Notes under the pieces: generated by a model
Databases searched by the model: none
Seen by the model: only the letters and a program-made list of their open reading frames with translations
What the model was told of the DNA's origin: nothing
NCBI RefSeq assembly: GCF_025574485.1
Contig: NZ_JAOBPO010000007.1
Span: forward strand, 1-64,000
Direction: 5' to 3'
DNA from: Kordiimonas aquimaris
GTDB taxonomy: Bacteria > Pseudomonadota > Alphaproteobacteria > Sphingomonadales > Kordiimonadaceae
DNA length: 64,000 bases
In this document: positions 8,247-16,470 of the stretch, in pieces
Layout of the letters: each line of letters opens with the position of its first letter
How positions within the stretch are numbered: position 1 is the stretch's first letter
Position numbers and translations under genes: made by a program

Positions 8247-8595
8247 TGAGAAGGTGGTCTAATTCCAACCATTCTTCTTCGGACAGCATTTCGCTGTCGT
8301 GAAAGGCGGCTGTTGGAAGCGGACCTTTCATTTCTAACACTGTGTCGAAGAACTCGCGCATGACGCCAGACAACGTCCGGGCTTTACTTTGAACAGGCGT
8401 ATAAACCCGAACTCCGTGCTTTGTATCGAGTTGGAGTAGCGTTTTTTCTACCATTCGGGATAGAGTCGTACGAGTGGTCGAAAACGACCACTCCAATTGT
8501 GGACCAACTTTCTCTTGTATCTCGCGCGCAGATAGCGGCGCTTCAGACCAGAGGGCTTTAAGAATAGCCAATTCAGATTTACTTGGTTGTGACAT
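8224..8595 (-). CDS. BlaI/MecI-family winged-helix repressor
   Basis: This 123-residue protein starts SKSELAILKALWSEAPLSAR and carries the helix-turn-helix segment WSFSTTRTTLSRMVEKTLL, with VYTP.QSKARTL as the wing and linker, typical of BlaI/MecI. These bind inverted TACA/TGTA operators as dimers and are released by cleavage through the partner M56 protease, which overlaps its 3' end here. A palindromic operator lies 13 bases upstream of its ATG, so autoregulation is likely. The rest of the minus-strand run downstream is the obvious regulon. Confidence 0.9.
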   Translation of the reverse strand: MSQPSKSELAILKALWSEAPLSAREIQEKVGPQLEWSFSTTRTTLSRMVEKTLLQLDTKHGVRVYTPVQSKARTLSGVMREFFDTVLEMKGPLPTAAFHDSEMLSEEEWLELDHLLNESHDDD

Positions 8596-8608
8596 ATGTA
8601 AACATGTA

Positions 8609-8624
8609 TGTTACATGTGTAACA
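8609..8624. promoter_or_regulatory. BlaI-type operator
   Basis: TGTTACA-TG-TGTAACA is a perfect 7-bp inverted repeat with a 2-base centre, the form expected of a BlaI/MecI box (TTACA..TGTAA). It lies just upstream of the blaI start. A second, looser pairing TGTAA...TTACA (8597-8615) overlaps it and may allow cooperative binding. I found no other copy of this palindrome upstream of the other cluster genes. Confidence 0.75.
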
Positions 8625-8763
8625 TGAGTCAAGTTTGTATTTAAAATTTGTATGAGTAGCGTCAGTAGACGCCCTTCTCTGAAGTGATGAGGCAAGCGGT
8701 AATCAGTAAACCATAAGTCAGTGGTCACTTAAATTCTCCAGATTGTAGGCACCTCTTCGCCAC

Positions 8764-8792
8764 AGAAGCCAATACCGCGCATAATGGCTTCT
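8764..8792. terminator. Stem-loop after the esterase gene, possible terminator
   Basis: The arms AGAAGCCA (8764-8771) and TGGCTTCT (8785-8792) form a perfect 8-bp stem with a 13-base loop, 29 bases past the esterase stop on the minus strand. There is no clear T run, so it may be a processing or stability hairpin rather than a terminator. The remaining sequence up to the blaI operator shows nothing recognisable. Confidence 0.35.
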
Positions 8793-8820
8793 GCTGATAA
8801 GGTTAAAAACTGGCGTCTCT

Positions 8821-9666
8821 TTAGGTTGCTGGACTAGCGGCAAAATATAGTTGCAGCGCCTTGGCAATGGATATTGCGCCATTGCTCGTATGATTAGCGC
8901 TATCGTGGACCTCATGGTGTAATTTCACTTCCTCCGGAAGGTGTCGCCTTAGCAGTGCAGTTAAGCGGTAGTATTCTGGCAGCAGCCCTGCGTCTGACAG
9001 CGGCCCTGGCGACCCGTCTCCACCAACACTGAGATAGACAAGGCCAGGGAAATCCTGATCCTGTTTTAGAGTTTGTTCCAACGCATCAAAAGTTTTACTG
9101 CTCCATTCCCCAACATCTCCAAACGCTGGGCTGGTTATGAAGTAGGCATCAAACAGACCTGGTGATTGACTGAGGGCATACGTTAAAAATTGTCCTCCCC
9201 ATGAATGTCCGGCAAAGACATCATCACCATTGGTGTTGAATTGATTGTTTGCAAAGGGAATGAGTTCGTTCTCAATATATGCTAACAGCTTACCACCGTT
9301 ACCGAACACTTGTTCACCATCAATCTCTGTATGATAATAGTGCGGGAGGAAATCTAAGCCCCGACGAATGTTTTTAAGACCGATCACAATCACCTCGGGC
9401 ATTAAATCTCCCCAATGGTAATAGCTGGCCATTTCCGCCGTCAATTTATCTTTTGCACCCGCATCCAACATATAGATGACGGGATAGCCTTCCTCATTAT
9501 TTGGATCATAATTCTTGGGTAAATGGACGACAATTTCCCTTGTTTCCTGCGTCGCTTCAGACTCGATACTGAACTCCTGTTGCGCCGTGGCTAACGGAGC
9601 AGATGCCACCCCGAAAACCACACAGAACAGGAACTTTTTTGCAAGTGATATGCTGAGTTTATACAT
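8821..9666 (-). CDS. Secreted esterase, alpha/beta hydrolase (esterase D / IroE-like, PF00756 type)
   Basis: This 281-residue protein has a signal peptide ending near ASAPLATAQQ. It shows the fold landmarks REIVVHLPKNYDP and YPVIYMLDAG, the nucleophile elbow GHSWGG, and a candidate catalytic histidine in DSANHTSNG. The family includes siderophore esterases, S-formylglutathione hydrolase and feruloyl esterases, so the substrate is unresolved. It is transcribed upstream of the blaI operator. Whether it belongs to the same regulon depends on whether the hairpin at 8764-8792 terminates transcription. Confidence 0.82.
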   Translation of the reverse strand: MYKLSISLAKKFLFCVVFGVASAPLATAQQEFSIESEATQETREIVVHLPKNYDPNNEEGYPVIYMLDAGAKDKLTAEMASYYHWGDLMPEVIVIGLKNIRRGLDFLPHYYHTEIDGEQVFGNGGKLLAYIENELIPFANNQFNTNGDDVFAGHSWGGQFLTYALSQSPGLFDAYFITSPAFGDVGEWSSKTFDALEQTLKQDQDFPGLVYLSVGGDGSPGPLSDAGLLPEYYRLTALLRRHLPEEVKLHHEVHDSANHTSNGAISIAKALQLYFAASPAT

Positions 9667-9731
9667 AATATTTTATCTCTTTTGCTAAGTATGTTTGATT
9701 GTGAAACACCCGTTCGTTTGCTTTAGAGTAT

Positions 9732-10607
9732 TTATTCTTTGGGCCTGAGGTCTTCGATGATCTGTGCATCTACCCAATATATGTCGACGTTTTCATACTT
9801 GTCTGAGCCCACATTTCTATTGAAGAAAAGGTATTTACCGTCTGGCGTCACGCTCGCGCCAGCTTCCCAGGCTTCTGTGTTTACCTTGTCGCCCATGTTG
9901 ATGGCATTACCCCATGAGCCATTATCCTGTCGAAAACTGATATAGATGTCAGCATGACCAAATCCGCTGTCTCTTCTGCCATCCCAAATAATATAGGATT
10001 CATCTGGCGCGATGAAGGGGTGGGCATTCCACGTTCCAGTATTAATCTCTTTGCTAAGTGGCTTGGGCTCTTCACGTTTGCCGTCTATTAACCGTGAATA
10101 GCGAAGAACACCATCGCCGTCTGTGCCGGCCTCGTCAAAAACATAAGTTCCTGCAGATGAAGCCGTAAGACGCATGATGCGGATATCTTCGAAAGATGCT
10201 CCAAGGCTTTTTATCTCTGACCAGCCAGTGTCCATGCGTTCTTTATATCGCTTACCTAAATGCATGGTTTTGCCATCGGGCGCGATGACAGGTTGACCTA
10301 CCCTGGGCGATATAATCGATTCGAACCACTGGTTATTTTTATATTGAAATACAACAAACTCTTGTTTTTTAGCTTCTTCATTGTTTCTGATAAAATAGAA
10401 CTCTTTCATGTCAGGTGTGAAGGTGCCGCCGACCTCCCAACCTTTGGTTGAAACAATACCTGGCGCAAAAGGTTTGGGAGTTAAACCGGGAGGTTCTTGC
10501 CCGAGATAGGGGCCGTCGGGAATGGAAGCGGCATCTTGACTATGACTTCCGCCACTCAAAATCAGCATAGAGAACAACAAAGCAATAGGCGTTGAAAAAC
10601 GTTTCAT
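9732..10607 (-). CDS. Secreted PD40 beta-propeller-repeat protein, paralogue 4
   Basis: This 291-residue protein has a signal peptide (STPIALLFSMLILSGGSHSQ). It carries the family signature GPYLGQEPPGLT and FAPGIVSTKGWE, and the PD40 motifs TPDMKEFYFIR, APDESYIIWDGRRDSGFG and TPDGKYLFFNR. It ends DIYWVDAQIIEDLRP. It lies between the two esterase genes, 28 bases after the first, apart from the other three paralogues. This spread across the regulator suggests that the regulator pair was inserted into, or duplicated within, an older PD40 and esterase cluster. The role is unknown. Confidence 0.75.
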   Translation of the reverse strand: MKRFSTPIALLFSMLILSGGSHSQDAASIPDGPYLGQEPPGLTPKPFAPGIVSTKGWEVGGTFTPDMKEFYFIRNNEEAKKQEFVVFQYKNNQWFESIISPRVGQPVIAPDGKTMHLGKRYKERMDTGWSEIKSLGASFEDIRIMRLTASSAGTYVFDEAGTDGDGVLRYSRLIDGKREEPKPLSKEINTGTWNAHPFIAPDESYIIWDGRRDSGFGHADIYISFRQDNGSWGNAINMGDKVNTEAWEAGASVTPDGKYLFFNRNVGSDKYENVDIYWVDAQIIEDLRPKE

Positions 10608-10635
10608 AATATTATCTTTCGTTAGCTGTGGAAAA

Positions 10636-11475
10636 TCACTCAGCTATTTGCTGTGACAACCATTTTATGCTGCGGATTACGGTCTCAGGAAACGCTGTGC
10701 CGTGGTTAGAGCCTTCAATTACTTCAAGCCCAGAAAATGTTAAGCTTGCTTCACTTCTACGCTGCAATATGGAAGCGAAACCTTCAGTCATCTCCATCTT
10801 GTCTTTCTCAAGCTCGCCTATGGCCACAAAAACATTGACGTTCAGGTCTTGCTGCTGAGACGCCGGTTTAGTTTCGTGCATATCGATGAATCCAGCAATC
10901 TGCGGCGTGGGACTGCCCAGGATGTAGTGTTTGAAAGTGTCGGATTGCTCAAACAAGACATACACACCAAATGTCCCGCTCAGAGAATATCCAAAATAAG
11001 CGCGCTCATCAGGGTCTGTACGATAATTGTTTTCTACATAAGGTATGACGTTAGCCCTTATGAAGGGCAGGTGATTACTGGCTTGTCCAAATTGATACTT
11101 GGCTTGATGCACAGGATTGCTTGACTTCTCAATGGAATAATCTCGATATCTGCTTACATGAGCTCTTTCATCATCAAGGCCTTTTTGCCAAGAGATGCCG
11201 ACCACAATCACATTTGGCATCAAATATTCAGTTGCACCAGACAGCATGTCCATGTGCCAGACGGCATCAGCCGCAAAAATTACAGGGTAGTGGGTATTGG
11301 TATTTTCCGCGTAGCCTTCAGGTAACCTTATATATAGTTCGTATTGCCTGTCATTTTTAGTATCTTGAATAGGCACAACTTGTGTTCTTGGCATTTCATA
11401 TGCCTTTTGTTCACTGGCCTTAACACCAATGAAAGGCAGTGAAACCAAGAAAAAAAGAACAGTGATTTTCTTCAT
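10636..11475 (-). CDS. Secreted esterase, alpha/beta hydrolase (PF00756 type), second copy
   Basis: This protein has about 279 residues from MKKITVLFFLVSLPFIG; the GGGGAATATA ribosome site just upstream decides this start over an ATG four codons earlier. Landmarks are YELYIRLPEGY and YPVIFAADAVWH, the nucleophile elbow GYSLSG and the histidine in EGSNHGTAFPE. It resembles the esterase at 8821-9666 in architecture but is clearly divergent. It is the first gene of the esterase/PD40/esterase run, so the promoter should lie in 11476-11760. Confidence 0.8.
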   Translation of the reverse strand: MKKITVLFFLVSLPFIGVKASEQKAYEMPRTQVVPIQDTKNDRQYELYIRLPEGYAENTNTHYPVIFAADAVWHMDMLSGATEYLMPNVIVVGISWQKGLDDERAHVSRYRDYSIEKSSNPVHQAKYQFGQASNHLPFIRANVIPYVENNYRTDPDERAYFGYSLSGTFGVYVLFEQSDTFKHYILGSPTPQIAGFIDMHETKPASQQQDLNVNVFVAIGELEKDKMEMTEGFASILQRRSEASLTFSGLEVIEGSNHGTAFPETVIRSIKWLSQQIAE

Positions 11476-11631
11476 TATATTCCCCAATAATTTTGACGTG
11501 TGTAGTTGCCGTCAAGATCAACACTATTGCGTGTATGCATATATCGGAAGGTGTACGACGAAAGTGCGTTGAATCGTTCTATCTAAACGATAAAATGTGA
11601 GGTTATAACAATTCTTTTTTAAATTGCTTTA

Positions 11632-11681
11632 AGCAACCTCGTGTGCCTTTCTTCAATGAATTCATGCGAGAAGAGGTTGTT
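11632..11681. repeat. Large imperfect inverted repeat between the cytochrome and esterase genes
   Basis: AGCAACCTC (11632-11640) and GAGGTTGTT (11673-11681) pair at 8 of 9 positions, with a TTCTTC/GAGAAG pair and the palindrome ATGAATTCAT inside. It could terminate cytochrome transcription or be a binding site upstream of the esterase operon. The rest of 11476-11760 is AT-rich and shows nothing else I recognise. Confidence 0.3.
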
Positions 11682-11760
11682 GATTAAGTTCATTGAATGG
11701 TGTGCATGGTGTTGATTATGCAAATGAGATAGCTGTATAGAGAGGTATGACAAACTAATG

Positions 11761-12503
11761 TTATTGGTCATCCTTAAGGCTTTTTAGCCACTTAATGATG
11801 GCTGCCCGGTCTTCCGGTTTAGACAGCCGGGCAAACGCCATATGACTGCCTTGCTCAAATTTCTTTGATTCCAGGAAGAATGCACTCAGTGTTTCAATAG
11901 ACCAACTTCCTGTGCGTCGCATCAGGCGTTCACTGTAATTAAACCCTGCCGCGCTTGCTATATCGCGGCCAACTACGCCCCACAGATTAGGGCCTATTCT
12001 ATGCGGCGCGCCCTGAGCTGCTGCATGACACGCAAGACACGCAGATGCTATGTCTTGGCCGCGTTCAATATCGACCGTTTCAACAAGTGTGTTCAGGGTC
12101 TGATCTGGCGATACGTACGAATTAGGGTTTGTCTTAAGCCAGGCGATTAAGTCCGCACGCAAATGAGGGCTGGTTAGGCCAGGAAAAGGCATCTGGTTGC
12201 CAGGGACGGCAAGTTTTGGTCGCGCAATGTAACGATTAAGCTTTTCTGTCGTCCAAATGCCGTTCATCTGTTTTAACGCATTGCTGTATGTAAATCCTTC
12301 AGCGCTAGCAATTGCACGGCCATAGATACCATAAAGATTAGGGCCAACCAGATGTTTGCCGCCTTTATCAAGCGTGTGACACATGGCGCATGTCTTGAAA
12401 GCAAGCAGTCCTCGTTCAGCTACTGCGCGAGTTTCTGCATTGGCTGAAGTAGTTGTTATTAAAAAAATGCAGTGGAAGCAATGATTGTTCTTAAAGTTGA
12501 CAT
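11761..12503 (-). pseudogene. Di-haem cytochrome c, frameshifted in the signal peptide
   Basis: Two class I cytochrome c domains are visible, each with a C-x-x-C-H haem site: CAMCH near the start and CLACH in the second half. Axial-methionine regions are NQMPFPG and HMAFARL. The obvious start, ATG at 12503, reads MSTLRTIIASTAFF and then hits TAA after a T7 run (12461-12467). Adding one T restores LITTTSANAETRAVAERG...CAMCH, a perfect signal peptide and intact domain. As the sequence stands, the downstream ATG (12384) falls inside the first haem motif and gives no export signal. This may be a real null allele, phase variation or a homopolymer read error. It would be a periplasmic electron carrier. 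Confidence 0.7.
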
Positions 12504-12578
12504 ACTTATATACTGACTATTCACATATGCGTGATATACAATGCGTTTGTAGCGGGGGCAAGTGGTGAAGGATGTAGT

Positions 12579-14540
12579 ATGACAGATGGCGTGTCTGGCG
12601 TTGAATCAAGAGCAAATTCTGAAGATGTAGCTAAAACTGGAAATGATGCATTAGATAGCTTGTTATCAGGCACAAGATGGGTGAGCGACTCTGGTTCAAA
12701 TATTACCACCATCAGTTTCAGCTTCCCCGATGAGAACAGTAATTTTAGTGAAGACCCTGATCTTGGGTATGGCACTTCTGGTAATGAACCCCACACTGGT
12801 TTGGCAGGACTGTCGGAATATGGCCAAGGTCTTTTCCTAAGCGCAATAGCTAATCTCCAGACATTTACGAACTTGGCATTTACACAAGTGCCGGATGAAG
12901 GGGACAGCGCAGGCACCATTCGGGTGGCGTTTACAGGCATCACTGATAATGATTCTGTTGCGTTTGCCTATCTGCCAGGCGCATACCAGGCCGCAGGCGA
13001 TATATGGGTTCTCTCGGAAAATCATACCGAGGATGACACAGACTTTCTACAAACCCTGACGCATGAACTTGGACATGCACTTGGGTTAAAGCACCCTCAT
13101 GAAGCCGAGGGGGGATTCCCTCAGATTGCGTCTGGTTTAGACGGCATGGATTATACTGTGATGTCGTACAATATTTCCATGCGGTACGCGAACGCGACAT
13201 TCGCTGACTTGTTCCCTCAAACATACATGTACGGCGATATTCTAACTCTTCAGCATATGTACGGCGTTGATACTGTTACAACGGCAGGGACAGATACATA
13301 CACATACGATCTCAATGAGCGTTACTATGCAACTGTTTGGGATTATGGAGGAAATGATACTATTGCTATTTCTGGAACAGGTAAGTCTGTTAAACTTGAC
13401 CTCACGCCTGGTTCCTGGAGCAATGTCGGTACAACGATTAAGTTTTTTGGTGACGGCGAAAGTTGGGATGACAAAGACTCACTGTTTATTGCCCCTGACA
13501 CTATTATTGAGAATGCAACAGCATCTGACGGTGATGACACGCTGCAAGGTAATGATGCCTCTAACAAGCTAAGAGGCAATGATGGGGCTGACAAGTTATA
13601 CGGCGCTGCTGGTGCTGATGTGCTGTTCAGCGGTAACGGTGATGATATTGCCATGGGCGGCTCGGGCAATGATTTTTTATGGGCGGGCGCAGGCGACACC
13701 GGAGATGATGTGTCAGCAGGCGGCGCTGGCGATGATGTTGTTGCGGGTGGTGCTGGTAATGATTTTCTGATTGGCGGCGGCCTTGATGACGGCAACAACA
13801 TGGATGTTGCGGCAGCGAATGAAGATTCCACAGATGATGGCAACGACACTATTTTTGGCGGTTCAGGCGATGACACCTTACTTGGCGGCGGCTGGGATGA
13901 CGGCGCAGGTAATGATGACGGAAACTATGATGACGGTGAAGCTGTTGTATCAGGCACGTCAAATGATGCGATCTGGGCTGGTGCAGGCAATGATCTGATT
14001 ATTGCCGCTGCTGGTAATGATGCGCTGGGTGGTGGCACGGGCGACGACACAATCAATGGCGGCGACGGGAATGACACAATATACGGCGGTGTTGATGGTG
14101 GTGATACTGGTGTTAATGACGTAATTGACGGCGGTAACGGCAATGATGTGATTTTCTCTGCTGCGGGTAATGATTCGGTTGTTGGCGGCGCTGGTAACGA
14201 TGAAATTTTCTCAGGCGGTGGCACCGACACTGTTGATGGTGGTTCAGGAAACGACACGCTTTGGGGCGGTGGAGGCAACGATGATTTCACTGGTGGTAGC
14301 GGTGATGATTTGTTCATTTTTGAAGCCGGACACGGTGATGACACGATCACTGATTTTGACATCGGTGATGATTCGATAAATCTTGCTGAAGTAACGGCAG
14401 CCTTTGCTGATACGGCCAGCGTTATTGCCGCAGCATCGCAAGTGAGCGGTGGTATAAGCATTGATCTAGGTGGTGGTGACAGCTTAACCCTTGAAGGTTT
14501 AAGCTTGAATGATTTGGATCAGGTAACTTTTATTTTATAA
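12579..14540 (+). CDS. Serralysin-like M10 metalloprotease with RTX repeats
   Basis: This protein has about 653 residues from MTDGVSGVES, chosen because AAGGATGTAGT precedes it; a longer frame from 12531 exists. The zinc site HELGHALGLKH (about 162-172) and the Met-turn YTVMSYN mark an M10 serralysin-type catalytic domain. From about residue 315 to 600 there are many glycine- and aspartate-rich nonapeptides (GGSGNDFLWAG, GNGDDIAMGG), which bind calcium and form a beta-roll. Such proteins leave the cell through type I secretion using a C-terminal signal. There is no N-terminal signal peptide and no type I transporter in the window, so a remote exporter is needed. The start of the broken cytochrome gene lies 75 bases upstream on the other strand. 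Confidence 0.92.
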   Translation: MTDGVSGVESRANSEDVAKTGNDALDSLLSGTRWVSDSGSNITTISFSFPDENSNFSEDPDLGYGTSGNEPHTGLAGLSEYGQGLFLSAIANLQTFTNLAFTQVPDEGDSAGTIRVAFTGITDNDSVAFAYLPGAYQAAGDIWVLSENHTEDDTDFLQTLTHELGHALGLKHPHEAEGGFPQIASGLDGMDYTVMSYNISMRYANATFADLFPQTYMYGDILTLQHMYGVDTVTTAGTDTYTYDLNERYYATVWDYGGNDTIAISGTGKSVKLDLTPGSWSNVGTTIKFFGDGESWDDKDSLFIAPDTIIENATASDGDDTLQGNDASNKLRGNDGADKLYGAAGADVLFSGNGDDIAMGGSGNDFLWAGAGDTGDDVSAGGAGDDVVAGGAGNDFLIGGGLDDGNNMDVAAANEDSTDDGNDTIFGGSGDDTLLGGGWDDGAGNDDGNYDDGEAVVSGTSNDAIWAGAGNDLIIAAAGNDALGGGTGDDTINGGDGNDTIYGGVDGGDTGVNDVIDGGNGNDVIFSAAGNDSVVGGAGNDEIFSGGGTDTVDGGSGNDTLWGGGGNDDFTGGSGDDLFIFEAGHGDDTITDFDIGDDSINLAEVTAAFADTASVIAAASQVSGGISIDLGGGDSLTLEGLSLNDLDQVTFIL

Positions 14541-14568
14541 TTGGCTATTTTGAAGGCCTAAAGCGATC

Positions 14569-16470
14569 CTATTTGCCCATGCGGTCCAGAATTACATCTG
14601 CAGCGTCCATAAGGCGCGCCATTCGGGTCATTAACGCTTCGTAAGGTGCACTGGTTGTTAAATCAACGCCGGCTTTTGTTAGCAAGGCATGAGGGTAGTC
14701 TGATCCACCAGCTTTTAGTAAAGCGATATAATTATCTTTCGTTACTTTGTTTCCTGCGAGCAAGCGATTAGCAAACATTGTTCCACCAACAATACTTGTG
14801 GCATTCTGATACACATAAAAATTAGAATAGAAGTGCGGAATATATGCCCATTCGATAGCATAAGAAGGGTCAATAGTCATAATACCCTGGTCGTGACCGT
14901 GATACTTTTTGAGAATCTTCAAATATATCTCGCTGAAACGCTTGCCTGACAGTTCTTCTCCTGCCTCTGCTATTTCATGGATACGTAGTTCAAACTCCGC
15001 GAACATTGTTTGCCTGAAAAAACTGGCCCTAATCCCTTCAAGAGCCTGATCTATATAATATAAATAGTCCTCATCGCTCAGGTCTTGAAATAGCATAAAT
15101 TCTTGTAATAGAACCTCGTTGCTGGCGGCTGCGAGCTCTCCAACAAACGGGTTGTAACTGTATGTTTCAAAATCATTATTTTGCCTTGAAAACAGGGCAT
15201 GAACTGCATGCCCCCATTCATGTGCAAATGTTGATACGCCATCAAAGCGTCGATTGTAATTCAATAAAATATAGGGATGTATATCGTACCCTGCATTTTG
15301 CGTGTAGGCGCCGCTTTGTTTTCCAGGTTGAGGGTAAACATGCATCCATTGCTCATCGAAGCCACTGGTAAGGTTTGCAATATAATCTATGCCATAAGGC
15401 ACTAACGCTTGCAGTGTTATGTCTTTCGCTTCTTCCAAGGTGAAGCGTTGTTCCTGATAGGTAGTGGCTGGATAAATGTCGTAATAATGTGAGTTGGTTA
15501 TTCCCAGCATTCGTTCGCGCAGTTTCAGATAGCGGTGTAGTGATGGTAAATTGTCATTAGCCGACTGAATGAGGGAACTGTATACCTCCGTTGGCAGACG
15601 CGGTCCTGACATAGCCTGAGAAAGAGCATTATCAAAACCACGAATTTTAGCTGAAGAAACATGGCTTTTCACAACCGTGCTTAATATGCGTCCAACATTG
15701 GTTTCGTATGATCTCCATGATTGCCAGAAGGCGTCAAAAATGTTCTTTCGGTCGGCTCTGTTATTGATGCCGCGGTACCGCGCATAAGTATCCGGGTTGA
15801 GCGTGATACCTTGGCCAGAATCAAGTGTGACCCAAGGCCATAAAATCGACTTACCTACTGTATTTCTGTAAGCTTGCTGGGCTTCGAGAATAGTTTTTTC
15901 TTCCTGGGCTAACAGAGCAGCAGTTTCCGGTTTGGCATTCGACGCGTATAGAAAAATATCCTTGAGGCGAAAAGCATGTTTCGAAAGCTCGGGTGTTTGC
16001 GCTATCCACCTATCAACAGTTTCTTGTCCGATGACACGTACTTCTGGTGCAACAAAAGTGGTTGCTTGCTCCAATGCCGTAAACAACTCCAATGCACTGT
16101 TTAACATGGCTCTGGAGTTGGCATCACGCATATCCTCATTGGCATTAAGGGAGGCGTATATGAAAACACGTGCCGCTTTTTCATTTATTTGGGAAATTGT
16201 ATTAAGAGCCAGAAGTATGGTGGCCGGATCGTTATTTAGTTTGCCTTCAAAGCTGGTGAGGTTTTCGATGTCTTCCTCAACTTTAGCTTTGGTTTGATGC
16301 CAATCACTTTCATTTTCAAATATATCGTTCAGATTCCAGCGAATTTGGCCTTCAATATCTTCGGCATAAAGGTGATTATCAGGCGTTAAAAAACCTACTA
16401 GAAGTAGGGCTGTGGCCATTATTAATCTGGAAAGTTGGATTCTATCCAAGGTTTGCACCGAATGCTCCAT
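14569..16470 (-). CDS. pepF: Exported oligoendopeptidase F-like M3 metallopeptidase
   Basis: This 633-residue protein shows PepF landmarks: WNLNDIFENESDW at the N-terminus, then the zinc site FAHEWGHAVHALFS (HExxH), then AIEWAYIPHFYSNFYVYQNA near the C-terminus. M3B oligoendopeptidases cleave short peptides and are usually cytoplasmic. This one has a hydrophobic N-terminal segment (LIMATALLLVGFL) ending near LYAEDI, which reads as a signal peptide and suggests periplasmic peptide turnover. It converges with the serralysin gene, 28 bases apart. There is no obvious terminator between them. Confidence 0.88.
   Translation of the reverse strand: MEHSVQTLDRIQLSRLIMATALLLVGFLTPDNHLYAEDIEGQIRWNLNDIFENESDWHQTKAKVEEDIENLTSFEGKLNNDPATILLALNTISQINEKAARVFIYASLNANEDMRDANSRAMLNSALELFTALEQATTFVAPEVRVIGQETVDRWIAQTPELSKHAFRLKDIFLYASNAKPETAALLAQEEKTILEAQQAYRNTVGKSILWPWVTLDSGQGITLNPDTYARYRGINNRADRKNIFDAFWQSWRSYETNVGRILSTVVKSHVSSAKIRGFDNALSQAMSGPRLPTEVYSSLIQSANDNLPSLHRYLKLRERMLGITNSHYYDIYPATTYQEQRFTLEEAKDITLQALVPYGIDYIANLTSGFDEQWMHVYPQPGKQSGAYTQNAGYDIHPYILLNYNRRFDGVSTFAHEWGHAVHALFSRQNNDFETYSYNPFVGELAAASNEVLLQEFMLFQDLSDEDYLYYIDQALEGIRASFFRQTMFAEFELRIHEIAEAGEELSGKRFSEIYLKILKKYHGHDQGIMTIDPSYAIEWAYIPHFYSNFYVYQNATSIVGGTMFANRLLAGNKVTKDNYIALLKAGGSDYPHALLTKAGVDLTTSAPYEALMTRMARLMDAADVILDRMGK

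Noticed and set aside
8718-8915. 65-codon minus-strand frame downstream of blaI's operator
   Set aside because: It overlaps the 3' end of the esterase gene in another frame and lacks a ribosome site.
13540-14330. Tandem DNA repeats that might suggest a CRISPR or satellite array
   Set aside because: The periodicity is explained by degenerate 27-base units encoding RTX nonapeptides; there are no constant repeats with unique spacers.
13343-14461. Long serine/proline-rich frames on the minus strand opposite the RTX protease
   Set aside because: They are mirror translations of the Gly/Asp repeat codons. The plus strand has the zinc site, repeats and ribosome site.
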